This document shows, in pieces, positions 44,439 to 53,942 of a DNA stretch of 64,000 nt. The DNA is from Celeribacter sp. HF31 (GTDB lineage: Bacteria > Pseudomonadota > Alphaproteobacteria > Rhodobacterales > Rhodobacteraceae). The position numbers were made by a program, and so were the translations under genes. Below the pieces are notes generated by a model that saw only the letters and a list, made by a program, of their open reading frames with translations, had not been told where the DNA came from and searched no databases. Numbering within the stretch: position 1 is the first letter of the stretch; each line of letters begins with the position of its first letter. The DNA lies in the NCBI RefSeq assembly GCF_011806455.1, contig NZ_JAATOT010000002.1, forward strand, positions 124,001-188,000, in the 5' to 3' direction.

Positions 44439-44770
44439 GCCCGCAAAAGACCTCCAAACGGGCCGAAACAGAGGGGAAATCAGGCGTTAACCCTCTGAAA
44501 ACACAGGCGCGAACAAAAGACTTGCAAGATAGCGGAATCCGAGTATGTTCCCGGCCTCGCTTCCATGCATGTTTTCGCGCCTGATGCAGACAGGATCCGC
44601 AGTTTCGAGACCTTGGCACAAACCATGGTTTACACGCTGCTCACGAAGGCCTATGAAGCGCCAAAGTTTTGCCGGGCAAGAGGTCCGGAGATGAATGGGG
44701 GCAGCTGCCCCGCCCACCTGTGGCACAGGTCTTTATCGACCTTATGCCCTACAAACACCGAGGTTGAGAC
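44439..44770. other. Intergenic region upstream of rpmF
   Basis: There is no ORF with a recognisable product here. It contains a promoter candidate at 44522-44549 and then a ~220-base leader for rpmF. A short hairpin-like GGGGGCAGCTGCCCC lies near 44696-44710. The long leader may be regulatory, but I see no known riboswitch. Confidence 0.4.
44522..44549 (+). promoter_or_regulatory. Candidate sigma70-type promoter of rpmF operon
   Basis: TTGCAA (44522-44527) and TATGTT (44544-44549) are separated by 16 bases. A GANTC methylation site (GAATC) lies in the spacer, which could tie expression to the CcrM cell-cycle methylation seen in alphaproteobacteria. Confidence 0.4.
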
Positions 44771-44977
44771 ATGGCTGTCCCTCAGAATAAAATCACCCGC
44801 TCCAAGCGGAACATGCGCCGCGCTCACGACTCCCTGGTCGCTGGCAACCCGGCGGAATGCCCGAACTGTGGCGAGCTGAAACGCCCCCACCACGTCTGCG
44901 GCGCTTGCGGCCATTACGACGACCGTGAAGTCGTTGCTCAGGCCGACGAGATCGATCTCGACGAAGACGCAGCATAA
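44771..44977 (+). CDS. rpmF: 50S ribosomal protein L32
   Basis: The 68-residue protein starts [22 protein letters not shown] and carries the zinc-type ECPNCGELK and CGACGHY cysteines. It heads the rpmF-plsX-fabH-ihfA-merR cluster that couples ribosome and lipid synthesis genes. Confidence 0.97.
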   Translation: MAVPQNKITRSKRNMRRAHDSLVAGNPAECPNCGELKRPHHVCGACGHYDDREVVAQADEIDLDEDAA

Positions 44978-45003
44978 GCGCAACTTTGTTTGACGTCTGA
45001 CGC

Positions 45004-46140
45004 ATGACCTCTTCTCAGCCTTCCGTTGATCCGATGTCCGCCGCTTCCGCGGAGACCGAGGCCCAACGCAAAGGCCGTTTGGGGGCGCGTGCGGGCGTGA
45101 AAGTGACGCTTTCGGTCGACGCCATGGGCGGAGATCGTGGACCGGCGACCGTGGTCGCCGGTATTGCGCGTTCAGCCTCCAAAAATCCCGATCTCAACTT
45201 CATCCTCCACGGCCCCGCCGCGGAGCTTGAAAAGCTCGTGCGCAAACGCCGCGTGCTGCGGGATCGTGTCGAGATCAGGGATGTGCCGGGCGTCGTCACC
45301 ATGGACGAAAAGCCCAGCCAGGCCATGCGCCGCACCGACACCTCGATGCGCTCCGCCATCGATGCGGTGAAAGACGGCGCGGCTCAGGCCTGTGTGTCTT
45401 GCGGCAACACCGGTGCTTTGATGGCCACCTCGATGATCCGCCTGCGCAAGCTCGACGGCATCAACCGGCCTGCGATTGCCTGCCTCTGGCCCTCGCGCAA
45501 CGATCAGGGCTTCAACGTCATGTTGGACGTGGGCGCCGACATTCGCGCCGATGCCCGTGACCTGCTGCAATACGCCATGATGGGCGCCTCTTATGCGCGC
45601 AACGGGCTTGGCCTCGATGTGCCGCGTGTCGGACTTTTGAACGTCGGCACCGAAGAGCACAAAGGCCGCGCGGAACTCAAAGAGGCCAACGATCTGATCA
45701 CCAATGCGGCCCAGATCGGCGGCTATGATTTCAAAGGCTTCGTCGAAGGTGGCGACATCCCCGGTGACCGGGTCGATGTGATCGTCACCGATGGCTTCAC
45801 CGGCAATATCGCGCTGAAAACCGGCGAAGGCACCGCGAAACTTGTGGGCGATTTTCTGAAAGAGGCCTTTAAAGCCACGCCTTTGTCGCGCATCGCCGCA
45901 CTTTTGGCGCTGACCTCCCTGAAACGTCTGCAAAAACGAATCGACCCGCGCCGCGTCAACGGCGGCGTGTTCCTGGGCCTCAAGGGCACCGTGGTCAAAT
46001 CGCATGGCTCGGCGGACGCGACCGGCGTCTCCGCCGCCATCAAACTGGCCTATGAACTGGCCTCTACCGGGTTCACCGAACGTTTGGCCGCACGGGTTGC
46101 ATCCGCCGACGCCTCGGCGCAAAATGACCCAACGTCATAA
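45004..46140 (+). CDS. plsX: Phosphate acyltransferase PlsX
   Basis: The 378-residue enzyme converts acyl-ACP to acyl-phosphate, the first step of glycerophospholipid synthesis with PlsY. Family motifs are VDAMGGDRGPATVV, SCGNTGALMA, LNVGTEEHKG and VTDGFTGNIALKTGEG. The N-terminus has an extra ~30 residues; ATG 45037 is a shorter in-frame alternative and better matches the family. It lies 26 bases after rpmF and 22 before fabH. Confidence 0.95.
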   Translation: MTSSQPSVDPMSAASAETEAQRKGRLGARAGVKVTLSVDAMGGDRGPATVVAGIARSASKNPDLNFILHGPAAELEKLVRKRRVLRDRVEIRDVPGVVTMDEKPSQAMRRTDTSMRSAIDAVKDGAAQACVSCGNTGALMATSMIRLRKLDGINRPAIACLWPSRNDQGFNVMLDVGADIRADARDLLQYAMMGASYARNGLGLDVPRVGLLNVGTEEHKGRAELKEANDLITNAAQIGGYDFKGFVEGGDIPGDRVDVIVTDGFTGNIALKTGEGTAKLVGDFLKEAFKATPLSRIAALLALTSLKRLQKRIDPRRVNGGVFLGLKGTVVKSHGSADATGVSAAIKLAYELASTGFTERLAARVASADASAQNDPTS

Positions 46141-46162
46141 ATAACAAAAAGGCTTAGCCGCC

Positions 46163-47137
46163 ATGACAATCCGGGCAGTCGTCACCGGCGTGGGTCACTA
46201 CCTCCCCGCACGCGTGGTCGAAAACGCAGAGTTCGAACAAACCCTCGACACGACAGACGAATGGATTCGGACGCGCTCCGGCATCGAACGCCGTCATTTC
46301 GCAGCCGAGGGCGAAACCACCTCGATGCTCGGCGCCGCCGCCGCGCGCGCCGCGTTGGAAGATGCCGGGATTGACACCTCCGAGATCGACGCGGTGATCG
46401 TCGCCACCTCGACGCCCGATCTCACCTTTCCCTCGGTCGCCACGATGATCCAGAACGAACTGGGCATGAGCTGCGGCTTTGCCTTCGACGTTCAGGCCGT
46501 CTGCGCCGGGTTCATCTACGCGCTCTCCAATGCCAACGCCCAGATCGTTTCCGGTCAGGCGAAAAAGGTGCTGGTGATCGGCGCGGAGACCTTTAGCCGC
46601 ATCATGGATTGGGAAGACCGCGCCACCTGCGTGCTCTTTGGCGATGGCGCCGGTGCTCTGGTGCTCGAAGCCCAAGAGGGTGCCGGTACGCCCGAAGATC
46701 GCGGCATTCTCGCGGTCGATCTGAATTCCGACGGCCAATATAAAGACATGCTCTATGTCGATGGCGGCGTCTCCACCACCGGGACTGCGGGCAAACTGCG
46801 GATGCAGGGCAATGCGCTCTTCCGTCAGGCCGTGCAGAAACTCGCCTCCACCGCCGAAACCGCGATTGAAAAAGCCGGGCTCAGCTCCGACGACATCGAC
46901 TGGATCGTGCCGCATCAGGCCAATATCCGCATCATCGAGGGCACCGCGAAGAAACTCGGTCATGCGATGGATCAGGTTGTCGTCACCGTGCAGGATCACG
47001 GCAACACCTCCGCCGCCTCCATTCCCTTGGCCATGTCCGTGGGCGTCGCACGCGGTCAGATCAAAAAGGGCGATCTTTGCGTCGCCGAGGCGATCGGGGG
47101 CGGTCTGGCCTGGGGTGCGGTGGTCATCCGCTGGTGA
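46163..47137 (+). CDS. fabH: 3-oxoacyl-ACP synthase III (FabH)
   Basis: The 324-residue enzyme starts fatty acid synthesis by condensing acetyl-CoA with malonyl-ACP. The catalytic triad is visible: C114 in AVCAGF, His in [10 protein letters not shown] and Asn in DHGNTSAAS. It follows plsX directly, as in most alphaproteobacteria. A long imperfect hairpin lies after its stop. Confidence 0.97.
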   Translation: MTIRAVVTGVGHYLPARVVENAEFEQTLDTTDEWIRTRSGIERRHFAAEGETTSMLGAAAARAALEDAGIDTSEIDAVIVATSTPDLTFPSVATMIQNELGMSCGFAFDVQAVCAGFIYALSNANAQIVSGQAKKVLVIGAETFSRIMDWEDRATCVLFGDGAGALVLEAQEGAGTPEDRGILAVDLNSDGQYKDMLYVDGGVSTTGTAGKLRMQGNALFRQAVQKLASTAETAIEKAGLSSDDIDWIVPHQANIRIIEGTAKKLGHAMDQVVVTVQDHGNTSAASIPLAMSVGVARGQIKKGDLCVAEAIGGGLAWGAVVIRW

Positions 47138-47142
47138 AACAG

Positions 47143-47176
47143 GTCTCTCAGGTTAGGTTTACCTGACCTAGGAGAC
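47143..47176. repeat. Long imperfect hairpin between fabH and ihfA
   Basis: AGGTTAGGT (47150-47158) pairs with ACCTGACCT (47161-47169) around TT. One mismatch further out, GTCTCT pairs with GGAGAC, including one wobble, giving a stem of about 15 pairs. There is no T-run, so it is not an ordinary rho-independent terminator. It may be an operator, an RNA processing site, or an mRNA-stabilising stem. Confidence 0.55.
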
Positions 47177-47276
47177 AGGTTCGCGCGCCTCAAGACCTCG
47201 GCCCAAGTCATTGATATTGACGCAAGCTTGGCAAACTGCCACTGTCGCTCCAACCTATAGAAACAGGGGGAGAGAT

Positions 47277-47576
47277 ATGAGCAAGACTTTGACACGTATG
47301 GACCTGAGCGAAGCCGTGTTTCGCGAGGTGGGCCTGAGCCGAAATGAATCCGCCACGCTGGTCGAAAGCGTGCTCGCCCATATTTCCGACGCGCTCGTCG
47401 AGGGCGAAACCGTCAAAATCTCCTCCTTCGGGACTTTCTCCGTGCGCGCCAAATCCGAACGCGTGGGCCGCAACCCGAAGACCGGCGACGAGGCCCCGAT
47501 CCCGGCGCGCCGCGTGCTGACCTTCCGCCCGTCGCATCTCATGAAAGATCGGGTTGCCGACGGCAACAAAGCGTAA
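47277..47576 (+). CDS. ihfA: Integration host factor alpha subunit
   Basis: The 99-residue DNA-bending protein has the IHF/HU signature [41 protein letters not shown], including the P of the intercalating arm. It partners with IHF-beta (ihfB elsewhere). ATG 47277 follows GGGGGAGAG; the longer frame from 47211 lacks similarity. It precedes the merR-type gene, as in other Rhodobacterales. Confidence 0.96.
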   Translation: MSKTLTRMDLSEAVFREVGLSRNESATLVESVLAHISDALVEGETVKISSFGTFSVRAKSERVGRNPKTGDEAPIPARRVLTFRPSHLMKDRVADGNKA

Positions 47577-47603
47577 GAACAACAGCTAAGGCTTTGATGA
47601 CAC

Positions 47604-48911
47604 ATGGATAAATCACCGGACGCCTTCCGCACCATCAGCGAGGTTGCCGATTGGCTCGACACGCCAGCCCATGTGCTGCGCTTTTGGGAGAGCCGCTTTA
47701 CCCAGGTCAAACCGGTCAAACGCGCCGGCGGGCGGCGGTATTATCGCCCCGCCGATATGGCGCTTTTGGGCGGCATCAAAAAGCTGTTGCACGATGACGG
47801 TATGACCATTCGCGGCGTGCAGAAACTTCTGCGCGAACATGGCGTTAAATATGTCGCCTCGCTGTCGCCGATCATCGAGGGCGTTGCTCCGATCACGGCG
47901 CCGACACCGCCCAACACACCGATTCCCTCCGCGCCGATTCCTTCCGCCCCCGTCCCGCCCGCGCCGATGGCCGAAATGGTGCCGCAAGACGACGATCCGA
48001 TCGGTTTTGGGGCAGAGACCACAGCTCCGCCGGAAACCGTTGTGCCTTTTGCGCGCCCCGAAGCGGCGCCTCTGCCGGAACCGACGGAGAACTCTGAGCC
48101 CGCGCCCGAGCCTGTCGAAGACCTCGCCGAAGACACGAGCCCCACGACAGAGAGTTTCGCCCCCCATGGCTTTGAACCGCCTGCGCATGTTCAAGAGGAC
48201 AGTGTCGAACTGCCAGAGGTGGCGTTGAATGTCCCGGAGGCTCCGCCCTCTGATTTTGCCGACAGCTATGCCGCTGCGGAGCCTGAGACACCGGATCAGC
48301 CCGAGCCGGTTCTGACCTCGGACTCTGATCCCGTTGCGGAAGCCCTTTTCGATATGAACGCCACGCCGGAGCCTGCAGCGCCGGAACCGCCGCAAGACGC
48401 CTTGCCGGGTCAGGCCGCCTTCGATTTCGACATGTCGCCCCCTGCGATGGATGGGACGTCCGGTGAGGCCACAGAGGTGCTGCCGCCGATTGCCGCCGAA
48501 GACGACCAATTTGCGACGGAATTTCCGCCGTTTGAGGCCGAGATGCCGCCCGCCGTCGACACCCCGGACGCGCCCTTTGTCGATGTGCCGGAGCCCGCGT
48601 TCGATGTGGCACCCGAAGAGGTCGCGGAGGACATCACGCTCCCCGATCTTCCGGCCGATCTTCCGGCCGATCTTCCGGCCGATCACCCCTCCGAGCCGGA
48701 GGCACCCTTCGTTGCAACCGAATTCCGACCGACACCGCTCGGCGTCGGGCTCGACCTGCCCGCGGACCTCGATGATGACGATCCGCAGCTTACCCCGACC
48801 GCGGGCGTTCTCGGTCAGCTCAACCGCAGGCATCTCACCGCCCTGACCGCGCAGGAGCTTCAGGCCCTGGTCGCCCGGGTCGAAACTCTGCGGGATCGCT
48901 TGGCCAGTTGA
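47604..48911 (+). CDS. MerR-family regulator with long acidic proline-rich tail
   Basis: The 435-residue protein has an N-terminal MerR DNA-binding domain ([69 protein letters not shown], about 8-77), then ~310 residues rich in Pro, Glu, Ala and Asp with no globular domain. A short helical C-terminus follows ([31 protein letters not shown]). Residues about 348-359 repeat DLPA, encoded by three 12-base repeats. It follows ihfA in the conserved place for this group. The target genes are not known. Confidence 0.9.
   Translation: MDKSPDAFRTISEVADWLDTPAHVLRFWESRFTQVKPVKRAGGRRYYRPADMALLGGIKKLLHDDGMTIRGVQKLLREHGVKYVASLSPIIEGVAPITAPTPPNTPIPSAPIPSAPVPPAPMAEMVPQDDDPIGFGAETTAPPETVVPFARPEAAPLPEPTENSEPAPEPVEDLAEDTSPTTESFAPHGFEPPAHVQEDSVELPEVALNVPEAPPSDFADSYAAAEPETPDQPEPVLTSDSDPVAEALFDMNATPEPAAPEPPQDALPGQAAFDFDMSPPAMDGTSGEATEVLPPIAAEDDQFATEFPPFEAEMPPAVDTPDAPFVDVPEPAFDVAPEEVAEDITLPDLPADLPADLPADHPSEPEAPFVATEFRPTPLGVGLDLPADLDDDDPQLTPTAGVLGQLNRRHLTALTAQELQALVARVETLRDRLAS
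48645..48680 (+). repeat. Three tandem 12-bp repeats in the MerR-type gene
   Basis: GATCTTCCGGCC is repeated exactly at 48645, 48657 and 48669, coding for D-L-P-A units. The unit is a multiple of three, so copy number can vary without breaking the frame. Confidence 0.85.
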
Positions 48912-48980
48912 CGGTTCTACGTGTGGATGACACTGGATCGGGGATTTCCAAGTTCATCGCAGAATTTGCGAAAATAGCCC

Positions 48981-49008
48981 TTGCCCCCAGCACGGAAATC
49001 ACTATTTA
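48981..49008 (+). promoter_or_regulatory. Candidate promoter of tRNA-Pro
   Basis: TTGCCC (48981-48986) and TATTTA (49003-49008) are 16 bases apart and end 11 bases before the tRNA 5' end. Confidence 0.45.
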
Positions 49009-49019
49009 GGTCTCCACGT

Positions 49020-49096
49020 CGGGCTATAGCGCAGCCTGGTAGCGCGTCCGTCTGGGGGACGGAAGGTCGCAGGTTCGAGTCCTGCTAGCCCGACCA
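49020..49096 (+). tRNA. tRNA-Pro (anticodon GGG)
   Basis: The 77-base sequence folds as a cloverleaf: acceptor CGGGCTA with TAGCCCG, discriminator A and encoded CCA at 49094-49096; anticodon stem TCCGT/ACGGA with loop CTGGGGG, giving anticodon GGG for CCC codons; T-arm GCAGG-TTCGAGT-CCTGC. It lies between the merR gene and dcd. Confidence 0.96.
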
Positions 49097-49106
49097 ATAT
49101 ACACTC

Positions 49107-49144
49107 AAAACCGCTCGCAACCCTCTGGGCTTGCGGGCGGTTTT
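49107..49144 (+). terminator. Terminator after tRNA-Pro
   Basis: AAAACCGCTCGCAA pairs with TTGCGGGCGGTTTT with one wobble, and the T-run of the stem itself completes a rho-independent terminator. Confidence 0.8.
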
Positions 49145-49210
49145 GCGTTATGCCGGGGGCCAAACCGGAAACCGGTAGAACAAGCCTGAAAGAGGGGTGG
49201 AGGGACGAAA

Positions 49211-50293
49211 ATGGGTGTAGAGCTGGGTGTATTGGCGGATCATGCCATTCGCGAGATGCTGACGCGCGGCGAGATTACCGCCGCCCCGGAGGTGATCGAC
49301 GCACAAGTCCAACCCGCCTCTTTGGACCTTCGTCTGGGCACCCGCGCCTGGCGGGTGCGCGCCTCGTTTCTTGCGGGGGCTGGCCGGAGCGTCAAAGAGC
49401 GCCTCGAAGAATTCGAAATGCATCAGATCGATCTGTCCGAGGGGGCCGTGCTCGAAAAAGGCTGCGTCTATGTCGTGCCTTTGATGGAAAGCCTGTCGCT
49501 GCCGGAGGGGATTCAGGCCGTCGCCAACGCCAAAAGCTCGACCGGGCGGCTGGATTTGTTGACCCGCTTGATCACCGACGAAGGCGTGGAATTCGACCGT
49601 ATCGCACCGGGGTATGACGGCCCGCTTTATGCCGAGATTTGCCCCCGCTCCTTTTCGGTGCTGGTGCGTCCGGGGATGCGGCTCAATCAGGTGCGGTTTC
49701 GCGCCGGTCAGGCGCAGCTGAGCGACGAAGAACTCACCGCGCTTCATCAAGACAGCCCGCTGGTGGACGGCCCCGCCGTGATCGATCAGGGGCTTGGGTT
49801 CTCTGTCGATCTCGAACCCGCAGAGAGCGATCTCGTTGGCTACCGGGCCAAGCCGCACACCGGCGTGATTGATCTCGACAACATCGGGCATTACGACCCC
49901 GCGGAGTATTGGGAGCCGATCTATTCCAAGACCGGTCAGATCATCCTCGACCCCGGCGCCTTCTACATTCTGGTGAGCCGCGAAGCTGTGCATATCCCGC
50001 CGGATTACGCCGCCGAAATGGCGCCCTACCTTGCCATGGTGGGCGAATTCCGGGTGCATTACGCGGGCTTTTTCGATCCCGGCTTTGGCAATGTCGATGC
50101 GGGCGGCGCGGGTGCGCGTGGTGTTTTGGAAGTGCGCTGTCACGAGGCGCCCTTTGTCCTTGAGCACGGTCAGATCGTCGGGCGGCTGGTCTATGAGCGG
50201 ATGCAAAGCCGACCGGATCGGCTTTATGGCGCTGATCTGGCCTCGAATTATCAGGGTCAGGGCCTGAAGCTGTCGAAACATTTCCGCAGCTGA
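49211..50293 (+). CDS. dcd: 2'-deoxycytidine 5'-triphosphate deaminase (double-length)
   Basis: The 360-residue enzyme belongs to the alphaproteobacterial long dCTP deaminases made of two dUTPase-fold halves. The first half has QPASLDLRLGTRAWRV and NAKSSTGRLDLL; the second has DPGAFYILVSREAVHIP and FFDPGFGN, ending KHFRS. dCTP deamination supplies dUTP for dTMP synthesis. The usual enzyme is about 190 residues, so the doubled length is a lineage feature. It follows tRNA-Pro. Confidence 0.9.
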   Translation: MGVELGVLADHAIREMLTRGEITAAPEVIDAQVQPASLDLRLGTRAWRVRASFLAGAGRSVKERLEEFEMHQIDLSEGAVLEKGCVYVVPLMESLSLPEGIQAVANAKSSTGRLDLLTRLITDEGVEFDRIAPGYDGPLYAEICPRSFSVLVRPGMRLNQVRFRAGQAQLSDEELTALHQDSPLVDGPAVIDQGLGFSVDLEPAESDLVGYRAKPHTGVIDLDNIGHYDPAEYWEPIYSKTGQIILDPGAFYILVSREAVHIPPDYAAEMAPYLAMVGEFRVHYAGFFDPGFGNVDAGGAGARGVLEVRCHEAPFVLEHGQIVGRLVYERMQSRPDRLYGADLASNYQGQGLKLSKHFRS

Positions 50294-50318
50294 TCCGTAG
50301 CTTCTTAGAAAGCCGTGT

Positions 50319-51746
50319 TTAATGCAACGCCGCGGCTTTCGGTCGATAGTCCGCAATCGTTTTCGACTGTGCCCCACTTCCGGGCGCGTTGTGACACAAC
50401 ACCCGGTTGCGGCCCTGAGACTTGGCGGCATAAAGCGCCGTATCGGCCTTTTGGATCGCTTGTTCAAGGCTTTCTGTCCCATCGGCGGTATAGATCGCCA
50501 CGCCGATCGACAGGGTCACAGGCTCCCTCTGGCCATCCTTTTCCCAGCTGATATGAGAGGCGACAGCCGCTCGCAGCACCTGCGCCATATTCATGGTTTG
50601 CTCAAGATTGGCGCCCGGCAGCAAGATGAGAAACTCCTCACCGCCCCAGCGCGCCACAAGATCAGAGGGGCGCAACTTGCTTTGCAGTTTCTTACCAAGC
50701 TCACTGAGCACAGCATCGCCGGTCATATGGCCGACCGTATCGTTCACCCGTTTGAAATGGTCAATATCAGCCAAGAGCACCCCGACCGTCTCCATGCGCC
50801 CGTCGGCAACCGTGTGTTGGTCGATATAGGCCCGCACGGCGCGGCGGTTCAACAGTCCGGTCAGAGGGTCCCGGCGCGCCTGCCTGTGCATTTCGCGTGA
50901 CAGGCCGCGCCGTTCGCGTTCAATCCGCTCAAAGATCGGACCCGCCGCCAAAAGGATCACAAGAGACAGCCAGAACACAGCGGAGAGAAGCGCGCCAGCC
51001 AGCCCTGTGTCATCAGGACCATGAAACACCACGCCGAGAAAGAACACACCCACGGTCGCAGCCGTCGCCTGACGGCGTGCCATACGCCCCCAAGGCGTTT
51101 CACTCAGAAAGGGCCGTAACAGCGGGGTGCGAAAAAAGACAAAAAGCTGCGAGAGCCCAGCGAGGCTGAGCAAAACAAGTGTCGGGGGCGACATCGCGCC
51201 GTAGCCGCTCGGCATATCGAAGAAATAGGAAAACATCGCATGGCTGACAGGGACAAGGCCCAGAACCGTCACCACGAAAGCCACCGTCGAGGCGCGTCCC
51301 CGCATAAGGGCGCCGAGGCTGAACAGCCCCAAAGAGAGCGCCGTATTGGCGCCCATAGAGATCCCGACCGACGGTGCATCGCGATAAAATGTCATCGCGA
51401 GACCCGAGAGTGGTGCGGATTTCAGGAGGAAAATTTCCGCCAAACGGGTGACACAGATCATCAGGACCAGAGCGAAAAGCCCGCGCCGCCACCAGGTCTG
51501 CACCTTAAAGGGGCTGCGCCGGAGAATGGCAAAGCTGAAGATGCAGATTGAAAGGATGCTGAGTGGATGTGGTCCGTTGCCTTTGGAGAGAAACACCATC
51601 GGAACATGACCGGAAAATTCGCTCAGAGCAATGAGAAGAGCAATCGACAGAGCCGAGAGGGCCAACACGGATTGGACATACAACAGAAAAAGCGCTGGCC
51701 GATACGCCGTCACGCGGTGCCCCATGCTGGCGGACAGCGCTGTCAC
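50319..51746 (-). CDS. Membrane-bound diguanylate cyclase (GGDEF)
   Basis: The 475-residue protein has about eight transmembrane segments in its first 290 residues (a 7TM-like sensor), then a GGDEF domain (about 305-460) with RRDPLTGLLNRRA, LLADIDHFKRVNDT and the active site RWGGEEF. An RxxD inhibitory site (RPSD) lies five residues before it. It should make c-di-GMP and be product-inhibited. The start is GTG 51746 after AAGGAGAGAAACC. It is transcribed alone. Confidence 0.9.
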   Translation of the reverse strand: MTALSASMGHRVTAYRPALFLLYVQSVLALSALSIALLIALSEFSGHVPMVFLSKGNGPHPLSILSICIFSFAILRRSPFKVQTWWRRGLFALVLMICVTRLAEIFLLKSAPLSGLAMTFYRDAPSVGISMGANTALSLGLFSLGALMRGRASTVAFVVTVLGLVPVSHAMFSYFFDMPSGYGAMSPPTLVLLSLAGLSQLFVFFRTPLLRPFLSETPWGRMARRQATAATVGVFFLGVVFHGPDDTGLAGALLSAVFWLSLVILLAAGPIFERIERERRGLSREMHRQARRDPLTGLLNRRAVRAYIDQHTVADGRMETVGVLLADIDHFKRVNDTVGHMTGDAVLSELGKKLQSKLRPSDLVARWGGEEFLILLPGANLEQTMNMAQVLRAAVASHISWEKDGQREPVTLSIGVAIYTADGTESLEQAIQKADTALYAAKSQGRNRVLCHNAPGSGAQSKTIADYRPKAAALH

Positions 51747-52097
51747 GGTTTCTCTCCTTTGGTCTCTTCCAGGCGTCTCATGATCCGACCTCCTCGTCCT
51801 TTCAAAACGTGGCAATGTCGTCCTTGGCAGGCGCAACGCGGATACACCTGTCCTTCAAACGGAAAAACAAACGCAGCCGCAGTAGTTTTATAGACAATTC
51901 GGCCTTCTATGGCATATTTTTCAAGGAGTGTTGGGGGAAACGATTAAAATAAACTGAAGAATTGAGCAAAGTTTAACAAAAAAAGCCCATCGCTCTCAAA
52001 ACATGAGCTTTGGTTTTCTCATCCAAGCCTCGGACACATCTGTATCGAGGAGCCCGGCGAGCTTCACCTTTGTCGCGTTTGAGATCAAGGAAGGCGG
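51747..52097. other. Intergenic region between the GGDEF gene and the 85-residue ORF
   Basis: No ORF with a recognisable product is seen in these 351 bases. It holds the upstream region of the GGDEF gene (AT-rich around 51885-51975) and the terminator of the 85-residue ORF at 51978-52011. Confidence 0.4.
51978..52011 (-). terminator. Terminator downstream of the 85-residue ORF
   Basis: On the minus strand AAAGCTCAT pairs with ATGGGCTTT around a 12-base loop and ends in seven T residues. It lies about 90 bases after the stop at 52098. Confidence 0.7.
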
Positions 52098-52355
52098 TTA
52101 GAACTTGCCAATGCGGCGTCCCATACGGGCGAATTGGCGTGCATTTTTCGCGGCTTTCTTGCCCTGCGCGGCCATCCGGGCCTGATCTTTCGTTTGCTGG
52201 CGTTGCTCCTCTTCGGTCAGCACCGCCTCATCACCGGGTTTGCGTCGCTTGGCCAGTGCCGAAGACCCTGCATCGATCCCGGCATTCACCCCCTTGTTCA
52301 CGAGGGTGCGGATCACGCGGTTGATGACCATATTGATCAGTCTGTCCAAATTCAT
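52098..52355 (-). CDS. Small basic hypothetical protein
   Basis: The 85-residue protein (MNLDRLINMVINRVIRTLVNKG start) has an N-terminal amphipathic helix and a very basic C-terminal helix (KKAAKNARQFARMGRRIGKF). Small proteins of this type occur next to scpB in Rhodobacterales, but no function is known to me. It occupies the place where tatABC often lies in related genomes. Its basic character suggests binding to nucleic acid or membrane. Confidence 0.65.
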   Translation of the reverse strand: MNLDRLINMVINRVIRTLVNKGVNAGIDAGSSALAKRRKPGDEAVLTEEEQRQQTKDQARMAAQGKKAAKNARQFARMGRRIGKF

Positions 52356-52482
52356 GTCGCATCGCCTTTTGGCTCGAGTGGTGCGCAGAGCGCCATTTCC
52401 TAACGTGTATACCACATAAAAATGAAATGCGCCCTTTCCACGTCACAAAGATGAAAACCTGCGGCACAAATTCCTGTGAGGA

Positions 52483-53127
52483 TCAGGATTCATCTTCAAA
52501 CAGATCGTCCTGATCGTCCTCTTCATCGCGCTCATCCAGCCCCGGCATCGGACGGCTTTCCAAAAGACCGGCGGCCCGCAGCTCCTTGACCCCCGGCAGA
52601 TCGCGCGCGCTCTCAAGCCCGAAGTGGTCGAGGAATTGCGCGGTCACCACATAGGTCACGGGCCGTCCGGGGCTCATGCGGCGGCGCCCGAACCGGATCC
52701 ATTCCAGCTCCATGAGCTGATCCAAGGTGCCACGCGACACGGAGACGCCGCGGATTTCCTCGATCTCGGCGCGGGTGCAGGGTTGGTGATAGGAGATGAT
52801 CGCCAGCGTCTCGATCGCCGCACGGCTGAGCTTGCGCGTCTCAACCGTTTCTTTTTGCATCAGAAAACCAAGGTCCGGCGCGGTGCGCAAAGCCCAATTG
52901 TCGCCCACACGCACCACCCGCACGCCGCGCCCCTCGTAGCGTTTCTGCAATTGCTCCAAGGCCGCTTTCGGTTCACAGCCATGCGGCATCCGGGCGGCAA
53001 GATCGGTGAGGCTCACGGGATCGGCGGAGGCGAAAAGCACCGCTTCGACCATGCGCTCCTGCTCCGCCAAAGGCGGCGCCTCGAACAGGCTTTCCTCTTG
53101 TGCAACCTCTGCCTGATCGTCCGACAT
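52483..53127 (-). CDS. scpB: Segregation and condensation protein ScpB
   Basis: The 214-residue protein has the two winged-helix halves of ScpB (MVEAVLFASADPVSLTDLAARM and AAIETLAIISYHQPCTRAEIEEIRGVSVSRGTLDQLMELEWI) and an acidic C-terminal tail. ScpB dimers bind ScpA in the Smc complex that compacts and separates chromosomes. It follows scpA directly. Confidence 0.95.
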   Translation of the reverse strand: MSDDQAEVAQEESLFEAPPLAEQERMVEAVLFASADPVSLTDLAARMPHGCEPKAALEQLQKRYEGRGVRVVRVGDNWALRTAPDLGFLMQKETVETRKLSRAAIETLAIISYHQPCTRAEIEEIRGVSVSRGTLDQLMELEWIRFGRRRMSPGRPVTYVVTAQFLDHFGLESARDLPGVKELRAAGLLESRPMPGLDERDEEDDQDDLFEDES

Positions 53128-53128
53128 G

Positions 53129-53920
53129 TTATCTCCGTCTCGCTTTGATCTGAATGGGCGCGAAGGTGCCGCCCTGACGCAATTCGATCTGGCCCTGTTT
53201 CGCCAGCTCCAAAGAGGCCGCGAATGTCGCCGCTGTGGCCGAGCGCCGTTTTTTGGGGTCCAATTCCCACCCCTCAGGCAGGTAGGACGACAGATCCGCC
53301 CAGTCCACCGCGAAAGGAATGAGCCCCCGCATCCGTTCCAGCGCCTGTTCCATCGACAGGATCGCCTCGCGGTCCATCACGAAGGGGCGAAATTCGTCTT
53401 TCGTCCGCACCCGTGCGTAGGCCTGCATCAGGTCCAAAAGCGTCGCCGTATAGGTCACATTGCGCAGGCGCTGGACCTCTTCGGGGATGCCGCGCACGAA
53501 AAAATCGCGGCCCTTCTGGTCGCGCGCCATGAGTTTGGCGGCCGCGTCCCGCATCGCCTCCAAACGCTGCAACTGAAAGGCAAGATGCGCGGCCAGTTCT
53601 TCGCCCGAGGGGCCCTCGTCCGTCGGATCGGGCGGCAACAAAAGCCGCGATTTCAGGAACGCCAGCCAAGCCGCCATCACCAGATAGTCGGCGGCCAGTT
53701 CGATCCTAAGCTCCTTGGCCTTCTCGACGAAGATCAGATATTGCTGCGCCAAATGCAGGATCGAGATTTTCATCAAATCGACCTTCTGCGTGCGCGACAA
53801 TTGCAGGAGCAAATCCAAAGGGCCCTCGAAACCGTCGACATCCACGATCAAAGCCTCAGCGGCGAGACGGTCCTCGACGCTGAGAATATCGCTGAGATCG
53901 AATTGGTCGTTGTCGGCCAT
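53129..53920 (-). CDS. scpA: Segregation and condensation protein ScpA
   Basis: The 263-residue kleisin subunit of the Smc-ScpAB condensin shows the family pattern VDGFEGPLDLLLQLSRTQKVDLMKISILHLAQQYL at the N-terminus and a winged-helix end that binds Smc. It lies between nagZ and scpB in the standard order. Confidence 0.95.
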   Translation of the reverse strand: MADNDQFDLSDILSVEDRLAAEALIVDVDGFEGPLDLLLQLSRTQKVDLMKISILHLAQQYLIFVEKAKELRIELAADYLVMAAWLAFLKSRLLLPPDPTDEGPSGEELAAHLAFQLQRLEAMRDAAAKLMARDQKGRDFFVRGIPEEVQRLRNVTYTATLLDLMQAYARVRTKDEFRPFVMDREAILSMEQALERMRGLIPFAVDWADLSSYLPEGWELDPKKRRSATAATFAASLELAKQGQIELRQGGTFAPIQIKARRR

Positions 53921-53942
53921 CGGATGCCTTCGGGTTGCGAAA

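Noticed and set aside
44439-44770. Riboswitch in the rpmF leader
   Set aside because: The leader is long, but I see no conserved core of any known riboswitch and only a weak hairpin.
48645-48680. CRISPR-like or regulatory repeat array
   Set aside because: The repeats are gapless 12-base units inside a coding frame, with no spacers; they encode DLPA units.
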